Of a DNA stretch of 21,937 nucleotides, positions 1-7,331 are shown piece after piece. The notes under the pieces were generated by a model. It was given only the letters and a program-made list of their open reading frames with translations. It ran no database searches and was not told the origin of the DNA. The first letter of the stretch is position 1. Every line of letters starts with the position of its first letter. The translations under genes and the position numbers were made by a program. Source of the stretch: an uncultured Clostridia bacterium (GTDB lineage: Bacteria; Bacillota; Clostridia; Lachnospirales; CAMVHY01); assembly GCA_947167415.1 (NCBI GenBank), contig CAMVHY010000001.1, forward strand, positions 1 to 21,937. Direction: 5' to 3'.

Positions 1-1
1 A

Positions 2-1321
2 GGAAGTAAAAATATTGATGTTCGGGTCATAATTCCGTTTTATAAAAATATAAAGAGGGACGACTTTAAATTTGATTTAATTACTGAAATCAATGTTTTT
101 GATGACCAAAATCAAAGAGCAAAAATTTATTTTTTGAATTATAATGGCTTGCCTGTTTATTTTGTTGAAAATGATGATTATTTTGGTCGAGAAAAAATTT
201 ATGGCTATGACGATGATTATATGCGTTTTGCTTTTTTTTCGCGTGTAGCTTTAGATTTTTTGCGGAGAATAAAATTTAGACCAGATATAATTAATTTTAA
301 TGATTGGCAAACGGGATTAGGTTGTTTATATTTAAAAGATTTTTATTCAAAGCAGAGTTTTTATCAGCAAATTAAAAGTGTATTTACGATACATAATTTG
401 CAGTATCAAGGTATTTTTGATAAAAAAATACTTGAGGCTGTTAAATTAGATGAAAAGTATTTTTCTGTTGATAGTCTTGAATTTTATGGAAATATAAATT
501 TTATGAAAGCTGGGATTTTATATTCGGATGCCGTTACGACAGTAAGTCCAACTTATGCAAAGGAAATTCAAACGGAAGAATATGGTTATGGACTCGATGG
601 ATTGCTAAAATATAAAAATAATATTACTGGGATATTAAATGGGCTTGATCGAAAAAAGTATAATCCAGAGAAAGATAAAAATATAGTTAATTTTGGAATA
701 AGGGATTTTTCAGGCAAAAACTTAAATAAGAAAAAACTTTGTGCTGAGTTTGGATTTAAATACAAGAATCTAACTCCTGTCGTAAGTATTTTATCGAGAT
801 TTGCGGAACAAAAAGGATTTGATATAATTTATCGAGCTCTTGGAAAAATTCTTAAGCTTGATTTGCAATTAATAATAGTTGGAACAGGTGACAGTGATTT
901 TGAAAATTTGTTTTTAAAAAGTGAATTTAAAGACTATGATAATTTTAGTTTAAATATAATTTTTGACGAAGAATTAGCAAAGCAAGTTTATGCGGGCTCA
1001 GATATTTTTTTAATGCCGTCTAAATTTGAACCATGTGGATTGGCTCAAATGATTTCGATGAAATATGGAACGATTCCTGTTGCACGAAAAACTGGCGGTT
1101 TGATAGATACGATAAAAGATTTTTTTGTTGATAAGAAAAACGGCAATGGATTTTTATTTGAAGAATATAGTCCTGAGGCATTATTCTTGGCGCTTAAAAA
1201 AGTTATCGAGGTTTATAAAAATAAATTTGTGTGGCGAAATCTTGTTTTAAATGCGATGAAGAGCGATTTTTCTTGGGATTTGTCGGCAGAAAGATATATT
1301 GAGCTGTATAATAGTTTATAA
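2..1321 (+). CDS. glgA: Glycogen synthase (ADP-glucose type, GT5), 5' truncated by window edge
   Basis: Transfers glucose from ADP-glucose to the growing alpha-1,4-glucan in the cytoplasm. The frame is open from base 2, so the gene starts outside the window; roughly 40 N-terminal residues, including the usual KxGGL substrate loop, are probably missing. About 439 residues are visible. In order they show VRVIIPFYK (the V-x-V-x-x-P-x-Y segment of GlgA), NFNDWQTGL, FTIHNLQYQGIF, the linker TTVSPTYAKEIQT followed by GYGLDGLL, GILNGLD, then the C-terminal Rossmann domain with SRFAEQKGFD and the nucleotide-sugar site SKFEPCGLAQMISMKYG followed by KTGGL. This is the classic bacterial GT5 layout. The TTG at 134 is internal and should not be taken as the start. 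prs begins 23 bases after the stop, so the two are probably co-transcribed. The gene implies glycogen storage. Confidence 0.95.
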   Translation, partial: GSKNIDVRVIIPFYKNIKRDDFKFDLITEINVFDDQNQRAKIYFLNYNGLPVYFVENDDYFGREKIYGYDDDYMRFAFFSRVALDFLRRIKFRPDIINFNDWQTGLGCLYLKDFYSKQSFYQQIKSVFTIHNLQYQGIFDKKILEAVKLDEKYFSVDSLEFYGNINFMKAGILYSDAVTTVSPTYAKEIQTEEYGYGLDGLLKYKNNITGILNGLDRKKYNPEKDKNIVNFGIRDFSGKNLNKKKLCAEFGFKYKNLTPVVSILSRFAEQKGFDIIYRALGKILKLDLQLIIVGTGDSDFENLFLKSEFKDYDNFSLNIIFDEELAKQVYAGSDIFLMPSKFEPCGLAQMISMKYGTIPVARKTGGLIDTIKDFFVDKKNGNGFLFEEYSPEALFLALKKVIEVYKNKFVWRNLVLNAMKSDFSWDLSAERYIELYNSL

Positions 1322-1344
1322 TTTTTTTAGAGGGGATATGTTTT

Positions 1345-2301
1345 ATGCAAAAAAGTAGTGATGATATAAAAATTTTTGCTTGCAATGCCAGTAAAAATTT
1401 AGCGGCTGGAATAGCAAGCGATTTGGGAGTAAATTTAGGTTTATCTGAAGCTTTGAGATTTAGTGACGGCGAAATAAATATGAGAATAAATGAGACTGTT
1501 AGAAATGCAGACGTTTTTATTATTCAATCGACTGAGCCACCGGTAAATGAAAATTTAATGGAGATTTTAATTATGACGGATGCAATGCGCAGGGCATCAG
1601 CAAAAAGTATCACGGCAGTAATGCCGTATTTTGGTTACGCGCGTCAGGATAGAAAAACGCGTTCGAGAGATCCTATAAGTTCGAAGTTAGTTGCGAATTT
1701 ATTAACTTGCGCAGGAATAGATAGGATTTTAACTATGGATTTGCATTGTGCTCAAATTCAAGGATTTTTTGATATTCCCGTTGATCATTTGTTAGGGGTA
1801 AATTTGTTTGTCGAATATTTTAAAAGCCAGCTAAAAAATAATTTAGAGAATTTTGTAGCAGTCGCACCTGATTTTGGCAGTGTCGTTCGTACAAGAGATT
1901 TTGCAGAAAAGTTAAATATCCCTTTGGCAATTATAAATAAAAGACGACCTGCGCCAAATATTTCGGAAGTTTTAAATATAATTGGTGACGTAAAAGATAA
2001 ATCTGTTATTTTGATAGACGATATTATTGACACGGCGGGAACGATTACAAATGCAGCGGCCGCACTTAAAAAATGTGGAGCTCAAGATATTTTTGTTTGC
2101 TGTACGCATGCGTTGTTATCTGGAAATGCAATCGAAAAAATTAAAGCTAGTGAAATCAGCAAATTAATTGTGTTGGATACGATAAATTTACCTGAAAATA
2201 AAAAGTTTGATAAGTTAGAAATGATTTCTGTGTCGCATATTTTTGCTAAGGCGATTTTAAATATTCACACGGGAATTTCTGTGTCAGAATTGTTTGGGTA
2301 A
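1345..2301 (+). CDS. prs: Ribose-phosphate pyrophosphokinase (PRPP synthetase)
   Basis: Makes PRPP from ribose-5-phosphate and ATP, feeding purine, pyrimidine, His, Trp and NAD synthesis in the cytoplasm. The 318-residue length is normal for class I enzymes. Visible motifs are FSDGEINMRINETVRN near residue 38, the catalytic flexible loop PYFGYARQDRKTRSRDPISS, the metal site DLHCAQIQGFFDIPVDHL, the RF-like loop APDFGSVVRTRDFA, and the PRPP-binding signature VILIDDIIDTAGTI. The ATG at 1345 has an AGAGGGG ribosome binding site at 1329-1335; the ATG at 1338 is out of frame and soon hits a stop. It follows glgA closely and ends before a good terminator, so it closes that transcript. No key residue appears to be missing. 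Confidence 0.96.
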   Translation: MQKSSDDIKIFACNASKNLAAGIASDLGVNLGLSEALRFSDGEINMRINETVRNADVFIIQSTEPPVNENLMEILIMTDAMRRASAKSITAVMPYFGYARQDRKTRSRDPISSKLVANLLTCAGIDRILTMDLHCAQIQGFFDIPVDHLLGVNLFVEYFKSQLKNNLENFVAVAPDFGSVVRTRDFAEKLNIPLAIINKRRPAPNISEVLNIIGDVKDKSVILIDDIIDTAGTITNAAAALKKCGAQDIFVCCTHALLSGNAIEKIKASEISKLIVLDTINLPENKKFDKLEMISVSHIFAKAILNIHTGISVSELFG

Positions 2302-2398
2302 TTTGGATAAAATATTTGTGGCAATATAAAAATAGGATAGATCCAAAAATAAACATAATCGGTATATCGTTTTGAAAAAAAAACTAGGTATGCTGATA

Positions 2399-2440
2399 GA
2401 GTCAACAAAAAGTGGAATTTTGTTTGGCTCTTTTTATTTT
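2399..2440 (+). terminator. Rho-independent terminator after prs
   Basis: GAGTCAACAAAA (2399-2410) pairs with TTTTGTTTGGCTC (2418-2430) with one bulged base and a G-T wobble. TTTTTATTTT follows. It ends the glgA-prs transcript; the hairpin lies about 100 bases past the prs stop. Confidence 0.8.
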
Positions 2441-2593
2441 ATGGTTTGAAAATCAACTTTGTTGAGCTCAAAAATTAGATAATAAAATTGATCTTTATAA
2501 TATTATTTGAGACATTCGTTTGTAAACTTTTTTATAATAAACTCTGGTTGTGGATATAAATTTTTATGAATTTAAATTAATGGATGTGATTGT

Positions 2594-2902
2594 ATGAAAA
2601 TTTATTTAATAAGTGATAATATAGACACGCAGACTGGGTTTAGACTAATAGGAATTGATTCTGTTGTCGTACATGAATCGGACGAGTTTAAAAAAACTCT
2701 TGATGATGTTTTAAAAGATAAAAATATCGGAATTTTATTGGTAACTGAAAAACATGCGCAAAAATATCGTGATTTGCTGGATCAAAAAAGAGTGGATAAA
2801 AAAATTCCTTTGGTTGTTGTAATTCCAGATAGGCATGGAAGCACCCGTGAAAAAAATTTTGTCACTCATTGTATTAACGATGCTATTGGAATTAAATTTT
2901 AA
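2594..2902 (+). CDS. V-type (A/V) ATP synthase subunit F
   Basis: Small central-stalk subunit of the membrane V/A-type ATPase, coupling the catalytic A3B3 head to the ion-translocating rotor. It has 102 residues, the normal size. Family features are the N-terminal beta strand KIYLISDN, then TGFRLIGID (the D-x-x-x-GFRLAGI pattern of subunit F), GILLVTEKHAQ and IPLVVVIPDRHGS. The ATG at 2594 has only a weak ribosome binding site (GGATGTG). The gene lies beyond the prs terminator, so it should have its own promoter; a TATAAT lies at 2533-2538 without a convincing -35. The next gene is the E subunit, 24 bases on. The genes for subunits A, B, C, D, I and K are not in this window. Confidence 0.87.
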   Translation: MKIYLISDNIDTQTGFRLIGIDSVVVHESDEFKKTLDDVLKDKNIGILLVTEKHAQKYRDLLDQKRVDKKIPLVVVIPDRHGSTREKNFVTHCINDAIGIKF

Positions 2903-2926
2903 ATAAAAAAAGAGTAGGTGTATAAA

Positions 2927-3547
2927 ATGGATATACAAGCGAAACTATCTAAGTTTTATAAAATGGTTATTTCTGAAGCAAACAAAAAAAATTTTGATGA
3001 GTTTGCAGATGATTGTAATAAAATCCGAGAGGAGATAAAAAATTATTTTGATAATTTATATATTGATATGATCGAAAGAATTAATGTTGAGAAATTAAAA
3101 TTGTGTAATCAAACAGATAAGTTTTTGGCATTAAAAATTTTGGAAACCAAAAAAGAATTGTTGTTAAAGAGATTAGATTTAAAACGTATGTTTTTTGTTG
3201 AATTAAAAAGAAAGATTATAGATTTTGTTGAAACTGATGATTATCAAAATCAGATTCTAAACGAATTGAATAATTTTAATCCAAAAAGGTATAAGTTTAA
3301 AGATTTTATTTTTGAGTTTTCAGAAAGAGATAAAAATTTAGTTTCTGTTATAAAAAATAATTTTGAGTTTGAAATTTTGATTAGTAAAGAGGATTTTATA
3401 GGTGGATATAAAATTTATGCCAATAATTACAAAGCGTTACTTGATAAAACTTTTCAGTGTAGGTTAGAAAAATTGAAAGAACAATTTAATAAGTTTAATT
3501 TAGAGAGTATCTACACGAAAAGAAATGAAGAAATAAAAGTAAATTAA
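2927..3547 (+). CDS. Probable V-type ATP synthase subunit E (peripheral stalk)
   Basis: Probably the peripheral-stalk subunit that holds the V-type ATPase head still against rotor torque. It has 206 residues, close to the usual 190-210. The N-terminal two thirds is a charged, helix-rich stretch (KIREEIKNYFDNLYID; LALKILETKKELLLKRL) as expected for the long stalk helix. The C-terminal part carries the E-subunit signature: EILISKEDFIGGYKIYANNY, then a tail resembling the family pattern IDNTLEARLE...L. The ATG at 2927 is chosen over the GTG at 2918 because the latter overlaps the AGAGTAGGTG ribosome binding site. The N-terminal helix is weakly conserved in this family, so the call depends mainly on the C-terminus and on the upstream F gene. 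A decayed transposon lies downstream, where the rest of an ATPase operon might be expected. Confidence 0.68.
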   Translation: MDIQAKLSKFYKMVISEANKKNFDEFADDCNKIREEIKNYFDNLYIDMIERINVEKLKLCNQTDKFLALKILETKKELLLKRLDLKRMFFVELKRKIIDFVETDDYQNQILNELNNFNPKRYKFKDFIFEFSERDKNLVSVIKNNFEFEILISKEDFIGGYKIYANNYKALLDKTFQCRLEKLKEQFNKFNLESIYTKRNEEIKVN

Positions 3548-3600
3548 AATAATGTAAAAATAAGATAGAAGTGGTAAAGGTACGAAGAGTTTTAGATAGC

Positions 3601-3924
3601 TTAGAGAGTATCGACAAAGGAGAGAAAAAATTAAAGAAAGTAACAAAGCGATAAATGATAAACAAGAAGTGAAGTATTTAATCCAATGCTATTTAATCCA
3701 CTTCCTACTGTGAGTAATCACTAAATTATTGCTTGTCAAACAAAAAATAAAATTTTCATAAGCTTGATTTTATTATTAAAAATCAAAACTCATTTTCAAT
3801 GGCAAACCAAAATTTTTGGTTTGTCAAGTAGCAACCAAAATTTTTTTAAAGAGAATAATTTTAGAAAAAAGTATGTGATACAAAAAACCTAAAGAGAAGC
3901 AAGCAACAGGAAAATGGCACGAAC
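3601..3924 (+). repeat. Left arm of long imperfect inverted repeat
   Basis: Pairs with 4700-5018 on the other strand. It contains two smaller hairpins: an AAACCAAAA/TTTTTGGTTT palindrome near 3803-3822, and a TTGATTTT...AAAATCAA hairpin near 3763-3787. The first 12 bases (TTAGAGAGTATC, 3601-3612) also occur exactly at 3500-3511, inside the 3' end of the E-subunit gene. Confidence 0.7.
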
Positions 3925-3982
3925 GGGCGTTGCATAAAAATTTCGGATAAAAATGTTACACTGTGAAAAAAAGGAAAAGAGA

Positions 3983-4660
3983 ATGATAATGCAAGAATAT
4001 TTTTCGGGAATAAAAAACTCTTGCCATGGAAGCTACATAAAACATAAGTTGGCAGATGTATTAACAATAGTGATGTGCGAGGTAATGTGTCGAATGAGCA
4101 AACTTTGTGAAATAATGGTATTTGCAGAGAGCAGAGCGGAATTTTTAGCAGAAAACTTTGGAATAACAAAAATACCGTCCAAATCAACTATGAGCAGGAT
4201 TCTAAGTTTGGTAGATGAAAAAAATAATCTAAAGAAGGAACGCTGAACTCGGTACTGCAAATAATTACTGCGTATATGACAGAAACTGGTTTGGGAAAAA
4301 TCACAGACGAATAAAGAAAAGAAACTGTGGAAAAATTGGAAACGTGGATTGGCTAAAAAAGCGTCATATAATAGCCTGAAATGAAAGGCGTTTTTTCAGC
4401 CGATAAAATAATTTATATGCCAAAAAAAACAACTTACGAAACAAGTTATTACATTGCTTCGATGGAGGCAGGTCAAAAAAATTTTTGTCAGTGCTGCATG
4501 GGCATTGGAAAATTGAGAGTATACATTGGATTTTGGAAACAGTTCTTCGCGAGAATGACTGCGTTTCCCATTCCAAACAAGCGTATATTACCGAATTTTG
4601 ATTCTGCTTTATATCATGGCGAAAATATATTTTTGAAATTTAAGCATTGGCGCGGCATCG
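3983..4660 (+). pseudogene. ISAs1-family transposase, frameshifted and internally deleted
   Basis: Remnant of a DDE transposase of the ISAs1 (H-repeat) family. The N-terminal part is intact to the stop at 4244-4246. It starts MIMQEYFSGIKNSCHGSYIK and continues with KLADVLTIVMCEVMCRM, FAENFGI-like sequence and IPSKSTMSRIL, all typical of the ISAs1 N-terminal domain. An AAGGAAAAGAGA ribosome binding site precedes the ATG at 3983. Beyond the stop, pieces of the rest can be read in shifting frames: LQIITAYMTETGLG near 4254-4296, ETSYYIASMEA near 4438-4470, and HWKIESIHWILETVLREND near 4500-4560, which matches the conserved H-W-x-I-E-x-x-H-W-x-L-D-x-x-F-R-E-D block. The middle, which should hold the catalytic aspartates, is largely gone. 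The product cannot be active. Confidence 0.8.
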
Positions 4661-4699
4661 CTGCCCGTCAAAACTTCTGTCGCTTTTCATGCTTTTTTT

Positions 4700-5018
4700 G
4701 TTCGTGCTATTTGCCTATTTCTTGATTCTTTTTAATTTTTTTGTTACCGCACATTTTTTTCTAAAGTTATTTTATTTAAAAAAATTTTGTTTGCTATTTG
4801 ACAAACAAAAAGTTTTATTTTGCCATTTATAGCGGATTTTGATTTTTAGTAATAAAATCAAGCTTATAAAATTTTTTTCTTACTTGAGATAGCTCAGCAG
4901 TTGATCTTAGCAGAAGCTGGATAAAATGACCCCGGATTAAATGCTACACTTCTTGTTTATCATTTATCGATTTATTACTTTGTTTGATTTTTTCTCGCCT
5001 TTGTCTGCACTGTCTAAT
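4700..5018 (-). repeat. Right arm of long imperfect inverted repeat
   Basis: Reverse complement of the left arm (3601-3924), with substitutions and a divergent patch around 4880-4945. Its outer end runs almost into the ybeY terminator at 5020-5056. Confidence 0.7.
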
Positions 5019-5019
5019 A

Positions 5020-5056
5020 AAAAAAATAAAGCCAAAAAATTCATCGGCTTTATTTT
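5020..5056 (-). terminator. Rho-independent terminator after ybeY
   Basis: Read on the minus strand, AAATAAAGCC and GGCTTTATTT form a perfect 10-bp stem with a 12-base loop, followed by a run of T. It lies about 30 bases beyond the ybeY stop and could act in both directions. Confidence 0.85.
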
Positions 5057-5084
5057 TCGTTTTCGTTTAGCCAGTTTATAAATT

Positions 5085-5549
5085 TTATCTTATTAAACCA
5101 ACTTTTGCCAAAATAAATTCCTGTTTATCAAACATAATTTTTTCGTCCTCAGAACTTATATGATCATAACCTAACAAATGCAAAATTCCGTGCGCTGTCA
5201 AAAATCCAATTTCCCTTTCAATTGTATGTCCATATTCTTTTGCCTGCTCACAAACTTTCGGCAAAGAAATTACTATATCGCCGAGCAAAATATTTTTTTT
5301 TATCAAAACATCTTTTGGCTGCTCATCAAACTCAATCATCGGAAAAGATAAAACATCTGTGTCTTTATCTATCGACCTAAATTTTTTATTCAGATTTTTT
5401 ATTTCTTCGTTGTCAACAATATGCACGCCAATTTCTGGTTCGCTGTGAATATCTTCAAGTTCTAAAGCAAATCTCACTACATCCGAAATAATTTTTTTAT
5501 GTTTATCATTTAAACTCTGATTTGTATGATTTTCTATAAACAAATTCAT
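5085..5549 (-). CDS. ybeY: Endoribonuclease YbeY (rRNA maturation factor)
   Basis: Zinc-dependent single-strand endoribonuclease needed for 16S rRNA 3' maturation and ribosome quality control in the cytoplasm. It has 154 residues, a normal length. The signature metal site HGILHLLGYDH (three histidines) lies near residues 119-129. Upstream are NLNKKFRSIDKDTDVLSFPM and LLGDIVIS, both standard for the family. The start ATG at 5549 has a GGAG ribosome binding site about 8 bases upstream. In many Firmicutes ybeY is followed by a diacylglycerol kinase gene and era; here it is monocistronic and ends at a strong terminator beside a transposon relic. No defect is seen. Confidence 0.95.
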   Translation of the reverse strand: MNLFIENHTNQSLNDKHKKIISDVVRFALELEDIHSEPEIGVHIVDNEEIKNLNKKFRSIDKDTDVLSFPMIEFDEQPKDVLIKKNILLGDIVISLPKVCEQAKEYGHTIEREIGFLTAHGILHLLGYDHISSEDEKIMFDKQEFILAKVGLIR

Positions 5550-5691
5550 ATACGATACTCCGTAGATTAAAAAAATTTCCTACACCGTTTAGTTATACAA
5601 AAAAATTTTTTCTTGGACAAATTTAAATTAAAAAATATTAACCGGCCATTATTTAAAAAATCTCTTGTTTAAATCTAAATATATTTTTTAC

Positions 5692-5740
5692 GACAAAAAA
5701 AACTCTCGTGATTTTATTAAATAATATCGTCACAAGAGAA
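5692..5740 (-). terminator. Rho-independent terminator after the DUF1540 gene
   Basis: On the minus strand CTCTTGTGA (5738-5730) pairs with TCACGAGAG (5711-5703), with one wobble, followed by TTTTTTTT. The AT-rich loop of about 18 bases may pair further. It lies about 30 bases past the stop of the small gene ending at 5772. Confidence 0.8.
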
Positions 5741-5771
5741 TTTATATATACAAAAAAATTAAATTAGCGAA

Positions 5772-5930
5772 TTATATTTCCGGCTCAAAATTTCCGCATT
5801 CCGTATCTTTTGTTCGTTGTGCTCCAAATCTACTTTCGCCAACTTGTATATTCGAAAGTCTACAACAATTGTTTTTATCATTGTGCCGACAATTTTTAAC
5901 GCTACATTTTATTTTTTGGTCACCGGGCAT
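5772..5930 (-). CDS. DUF1540 domain small cysteine-rich protein
   Basis: A 52-residue protein starting MPGDQKIKCSVKNCRHN. It fits DUF1540, a short clostridial/bacillar family with a conserved set of cysteines: CSVKNCRHND, then NNCCRLSNIQVG, then DTECGNFEPE. The cysteine spacing C-x4-C, CC and C near the end suggests metal binding, but the function of the family is unknown. The start is secure: a perfect GGAGGTG ribosome binding site (5937-5943) sits six bases upstream, and a terminator follows the stop. It is transcribed in the same direction as asp23-nusB but lies beyond their terminator, so it is probably a separate unit. Confidence 0.85.
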   Translation of the reverse strand: MPGDQKIKCSVKNCRHNDKNNCCRLSNIQVGESRFGAQRTKDTECGNFEPEI

Positions 5931-6020
5931 AAAAAGCACCTCCGTTTTCTTTTGTAATTCATATTATTGCCACTCAAAAATTTTTTTATACCCAAAAATA
6001 TATTTTTCAACGCCAAAATA

Positions 6021-6058
6021 AAAAAACGCAGACAGATAATTTGCCTGACGCTTTTTAT
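6021..6058 (-). terminator. Rho-independent terminator after nusB
   Basis: On the minus strand AAAAGCGTCAGGCA and TGTCTGCGTTTTT pair around the loop AATTATC, with one bulge and wobbles; a T run follows. It starts about 17 bases past the nusB stop. Confidence 0.75.
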
Positions 6059-6074
6059 TTTATTATGAAACGAT

Positions 6075-6554
6075 TTAATACTCCCCATCAAAAAAATAGT
6101 CATCTTCCTCTTCATCCGAATCTGAACCTGATAAATTCGAGTATACATAAGAATTTTTTACATCCGACGAAATCTTTGCAAGCATACCATTAACAAATCC
6201 CGGAGACTTTTCAGATCCATATCTATTTGCCAAATTAACTATTTCATTTATGACAACCGGTATTTTATTTTTTTCATAATATAACTCATAAATTGCCAAA
6301 CGTAATAAAGCCAAATCAATTTTATTTAATCTATTAAAAGCCCACTTCGAATTTTCATTTATCATCTCATCGATTTCCTCTAAATTTTCACATACACCGT
6401 TTAATTCGTCATAAATAATTCCTTTTTCATATTCATCAAATTCCTGTAAAAAATTTGACGCATATAAATTAAACATATTATCGATATCACTGTGCAAAAA
6501 TTCAAACATAAAAACTAATTTAAAAGCGTGACGGCGGACAGAAGTTCTACTCAT
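6075..6554 (-). CDS. nusB: Transcription antitermination factor NusB
   Basis: RNA-binding partner of NusE (ribosomal protein S10) in rRNA antitermination. It has 159 residues. The all-helical NusB fold is recognisable from RRHAFKLVFMFEFL at the N-terminus, KWAFNRLNKIDLALLRLAIYEL in the middle, and IPVVINEIVNLANRYGSEKS then PGFVNGMLAKI, the most conserved block. The tail after about residue 140 is extra and very acidic (SDSDEEEDDYFFDGE), making it some 20 residues longer than B. subtilis NusB; its role is unknown. Its ATG overlaps the stop of the upstream Asp23 gene by 4 bases, so translation is probably coupled. A terminator ends the unit. Confidence 0.93.
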   Translation of the reverse strand: MSRTSVRRHAFKLVFMFEFLHSDIDNMFNLYASNFLQEFDEYEKGIIYDELNGVCENLEEIDEMINENSKWAFNRLNKIDLALLRLAIYELYYEKNKIPVVINEIVNLANRYGSEKSPGFVNGMLAKISSDVKNSYVYSNLSGSDSDEEEDDYFFDGEY

Positions 6555-6937
6555 TTTTTTTCGTTTCTCTTATTATTTTCTTTATCAAAAACAATATTAT
6601 ATACGTTTATATTTATTTGAGTCACGCGCAAACCAGTCATCGTTTCAATCGATGATTTTATTTTTTCCTGCACCTGAAATATCACATCAGGTATTTTATA
6701 ACCATATTTAACAGATAAATTCATAGCCAATTTTATGTTTGTATTTTCTTTGTCAATATCGATTTTTACACCTTTGGAATAATTTTTTTTGCCCAAAATT
6801 TCAGCAATGCCGCTAGCAAAATTATTATCTGTTCCAGCAATTCCTTCAACTTCAAGTGCCGAAGTATTTGCAATAACCGCAATTACCTCGTCAGAAATTT
6901 CTACAACCCCTGACGTATTTTCTTTTAATTTAATCAA
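6551..6937 (-). CDS. Asp23/Gls24 family envelope stress protein
   Basis: Asp23/Gls24 proteins are small Firmicute proteins linked to envelope stress; several sit at the membrane through a partner. It has 128 residues. The family pattern is clear: GVVEISDEVIAVIANTSALE, VEGIAG, GVKIDIDKENTNIKLAMNLS, VKYGYKIPDVIFQVQEKIKS and TGLRVTQININVYNI. It starts at 6937 with a strong GGGAGGAG ribosome binding site and a good upstream promoter. It overlaps nusB by 4 bases; the asp23-nusB order is common in Clostridia. It lacks a signal peptide or membrane segment. Confidence 0.9.
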   Translation of the reverse strand: MIKLKENTSGVVEISDEVIAVIANTSALEVEGIAGTDNNFASGIAEILGKKNYSKGVKIDIDKENTNIKLAMNLSVKYGYKIPDVIFQVQEKIKSSIETMTGLRVTQININVYNIVFDKENNKRNEKK

Positions 6938-6970
6938 TGTTTATTCTCCTCCCAAAAAAAATCATTTTTA

Positions 6971-6999
6971 TTTTAACCCATTGAAAATACATTTGTCAA
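6971..6999 (-). promoter_or_regulatory. Promoter of asp23-nusB
   Basis: A perfect -35 TTGACA (6999-6994), a 17-base spacer and a -10 TTAAAA (6976-6971) lie 34 bases before the asp23 start. This looks like a housekeeping-sigma promoter. Confidence 0.7.
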
Positions 7000-7254
7000 G
7001 GAAAAACAAAAATCATTATTAAGTAAAAAAATATTTTTAGGCAAAAAATTTTGTACCACAAGATTTAGTTTATTAAAATGTATAGCTTTTGTGCAATGTG
7101 TTTAATTTTGCTGATTAAATTGTTTTATATGGAAAAGATTTATTTTGTTCAGGTAAAAAATAAAAAAGTAGCAAATAAAAATATGTAAATAAAGAAAATC
7201 TAAACCGCTTAGGTTTTATCGCAAAATTTGATTTTAATTTTGAACACATTTATT

Positions 7255-7283
7255 TTGTCTTAAGAAAGAATTTATTGTACTAT
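7255..7283 (+). promoter_or_regulatory. Probable promoter of the LytR-CpsA-Psr gene
   Basis: TTGTCT (7255-7260), a 17-base spacer and TACTAT (7278-7283), about 50 bases before the TTG start. The gap 6938-7331 between the divergent asp23 and LCP genes holds this and the asp23 promoter; nothing else is evident there. Confidence 0.55.
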
Positions 7284-7331
7284 TATGGCGTTGTTTTTTG
7301 AAATTAAATATTTTTCAGGGAGTGGAAATTT

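Larger units (their letters stand above)
3601..5018. mobile_element. Decayed ISAs1-type element framed by long diverged inverted arms
   Basis: Two arms of about 320 bp face each other: 3601-3924 and the reverse complement of 4700-5018. The left arm includes GATAAATGATAAACAAGAAG, CATAAGCTTGATTTTATTA and the inner end GGCACGAAC. The right arm read backwards has the same landmarks in the same order, with many substitutions and a few small indels, at roughly three quarters identity by eye. Between the arms lies a broken ISAs1-family transposase. Known ISAs1 elements have short terminal inverted repeats, so arms this long are unusual. The element sits between the V-ATPase E gene and ybeY. Apart from the arms and the dead transposase, 3548-3952 and 4660-5084 hold no gene I can support. 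Confidence 0.7.

Noticed and set aside
3740..3830. Possible CRISPR-like or regulatory repeats from the repeated AAACCAAAA/TTTTGGTTT and GTCAAACAAAAA strings
   Set aside because: The repeats are short, irregularly spaced palindromes within one arm of the inverted repeat. There is no unit-spacer pattern and no cas gene.
3861..4187. 108-codon minus-strand frame opposite the dead transposase
   Set aside because: Composition is dominated by Phe/Leu/Ser from reversed A-rich DNA, it lies over a clear plus-strand transposase remnant, and it has no ribosome binding site.
4884..4960. tRNA-like string (GAGATAGCTCAGCAGTTG) in the right transposon arm
   Set aside because: There is no matching acceptor stem, anticodon arm or GGTTCGA loop at the right distance. 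It is a divergent patch of the inverted arm.
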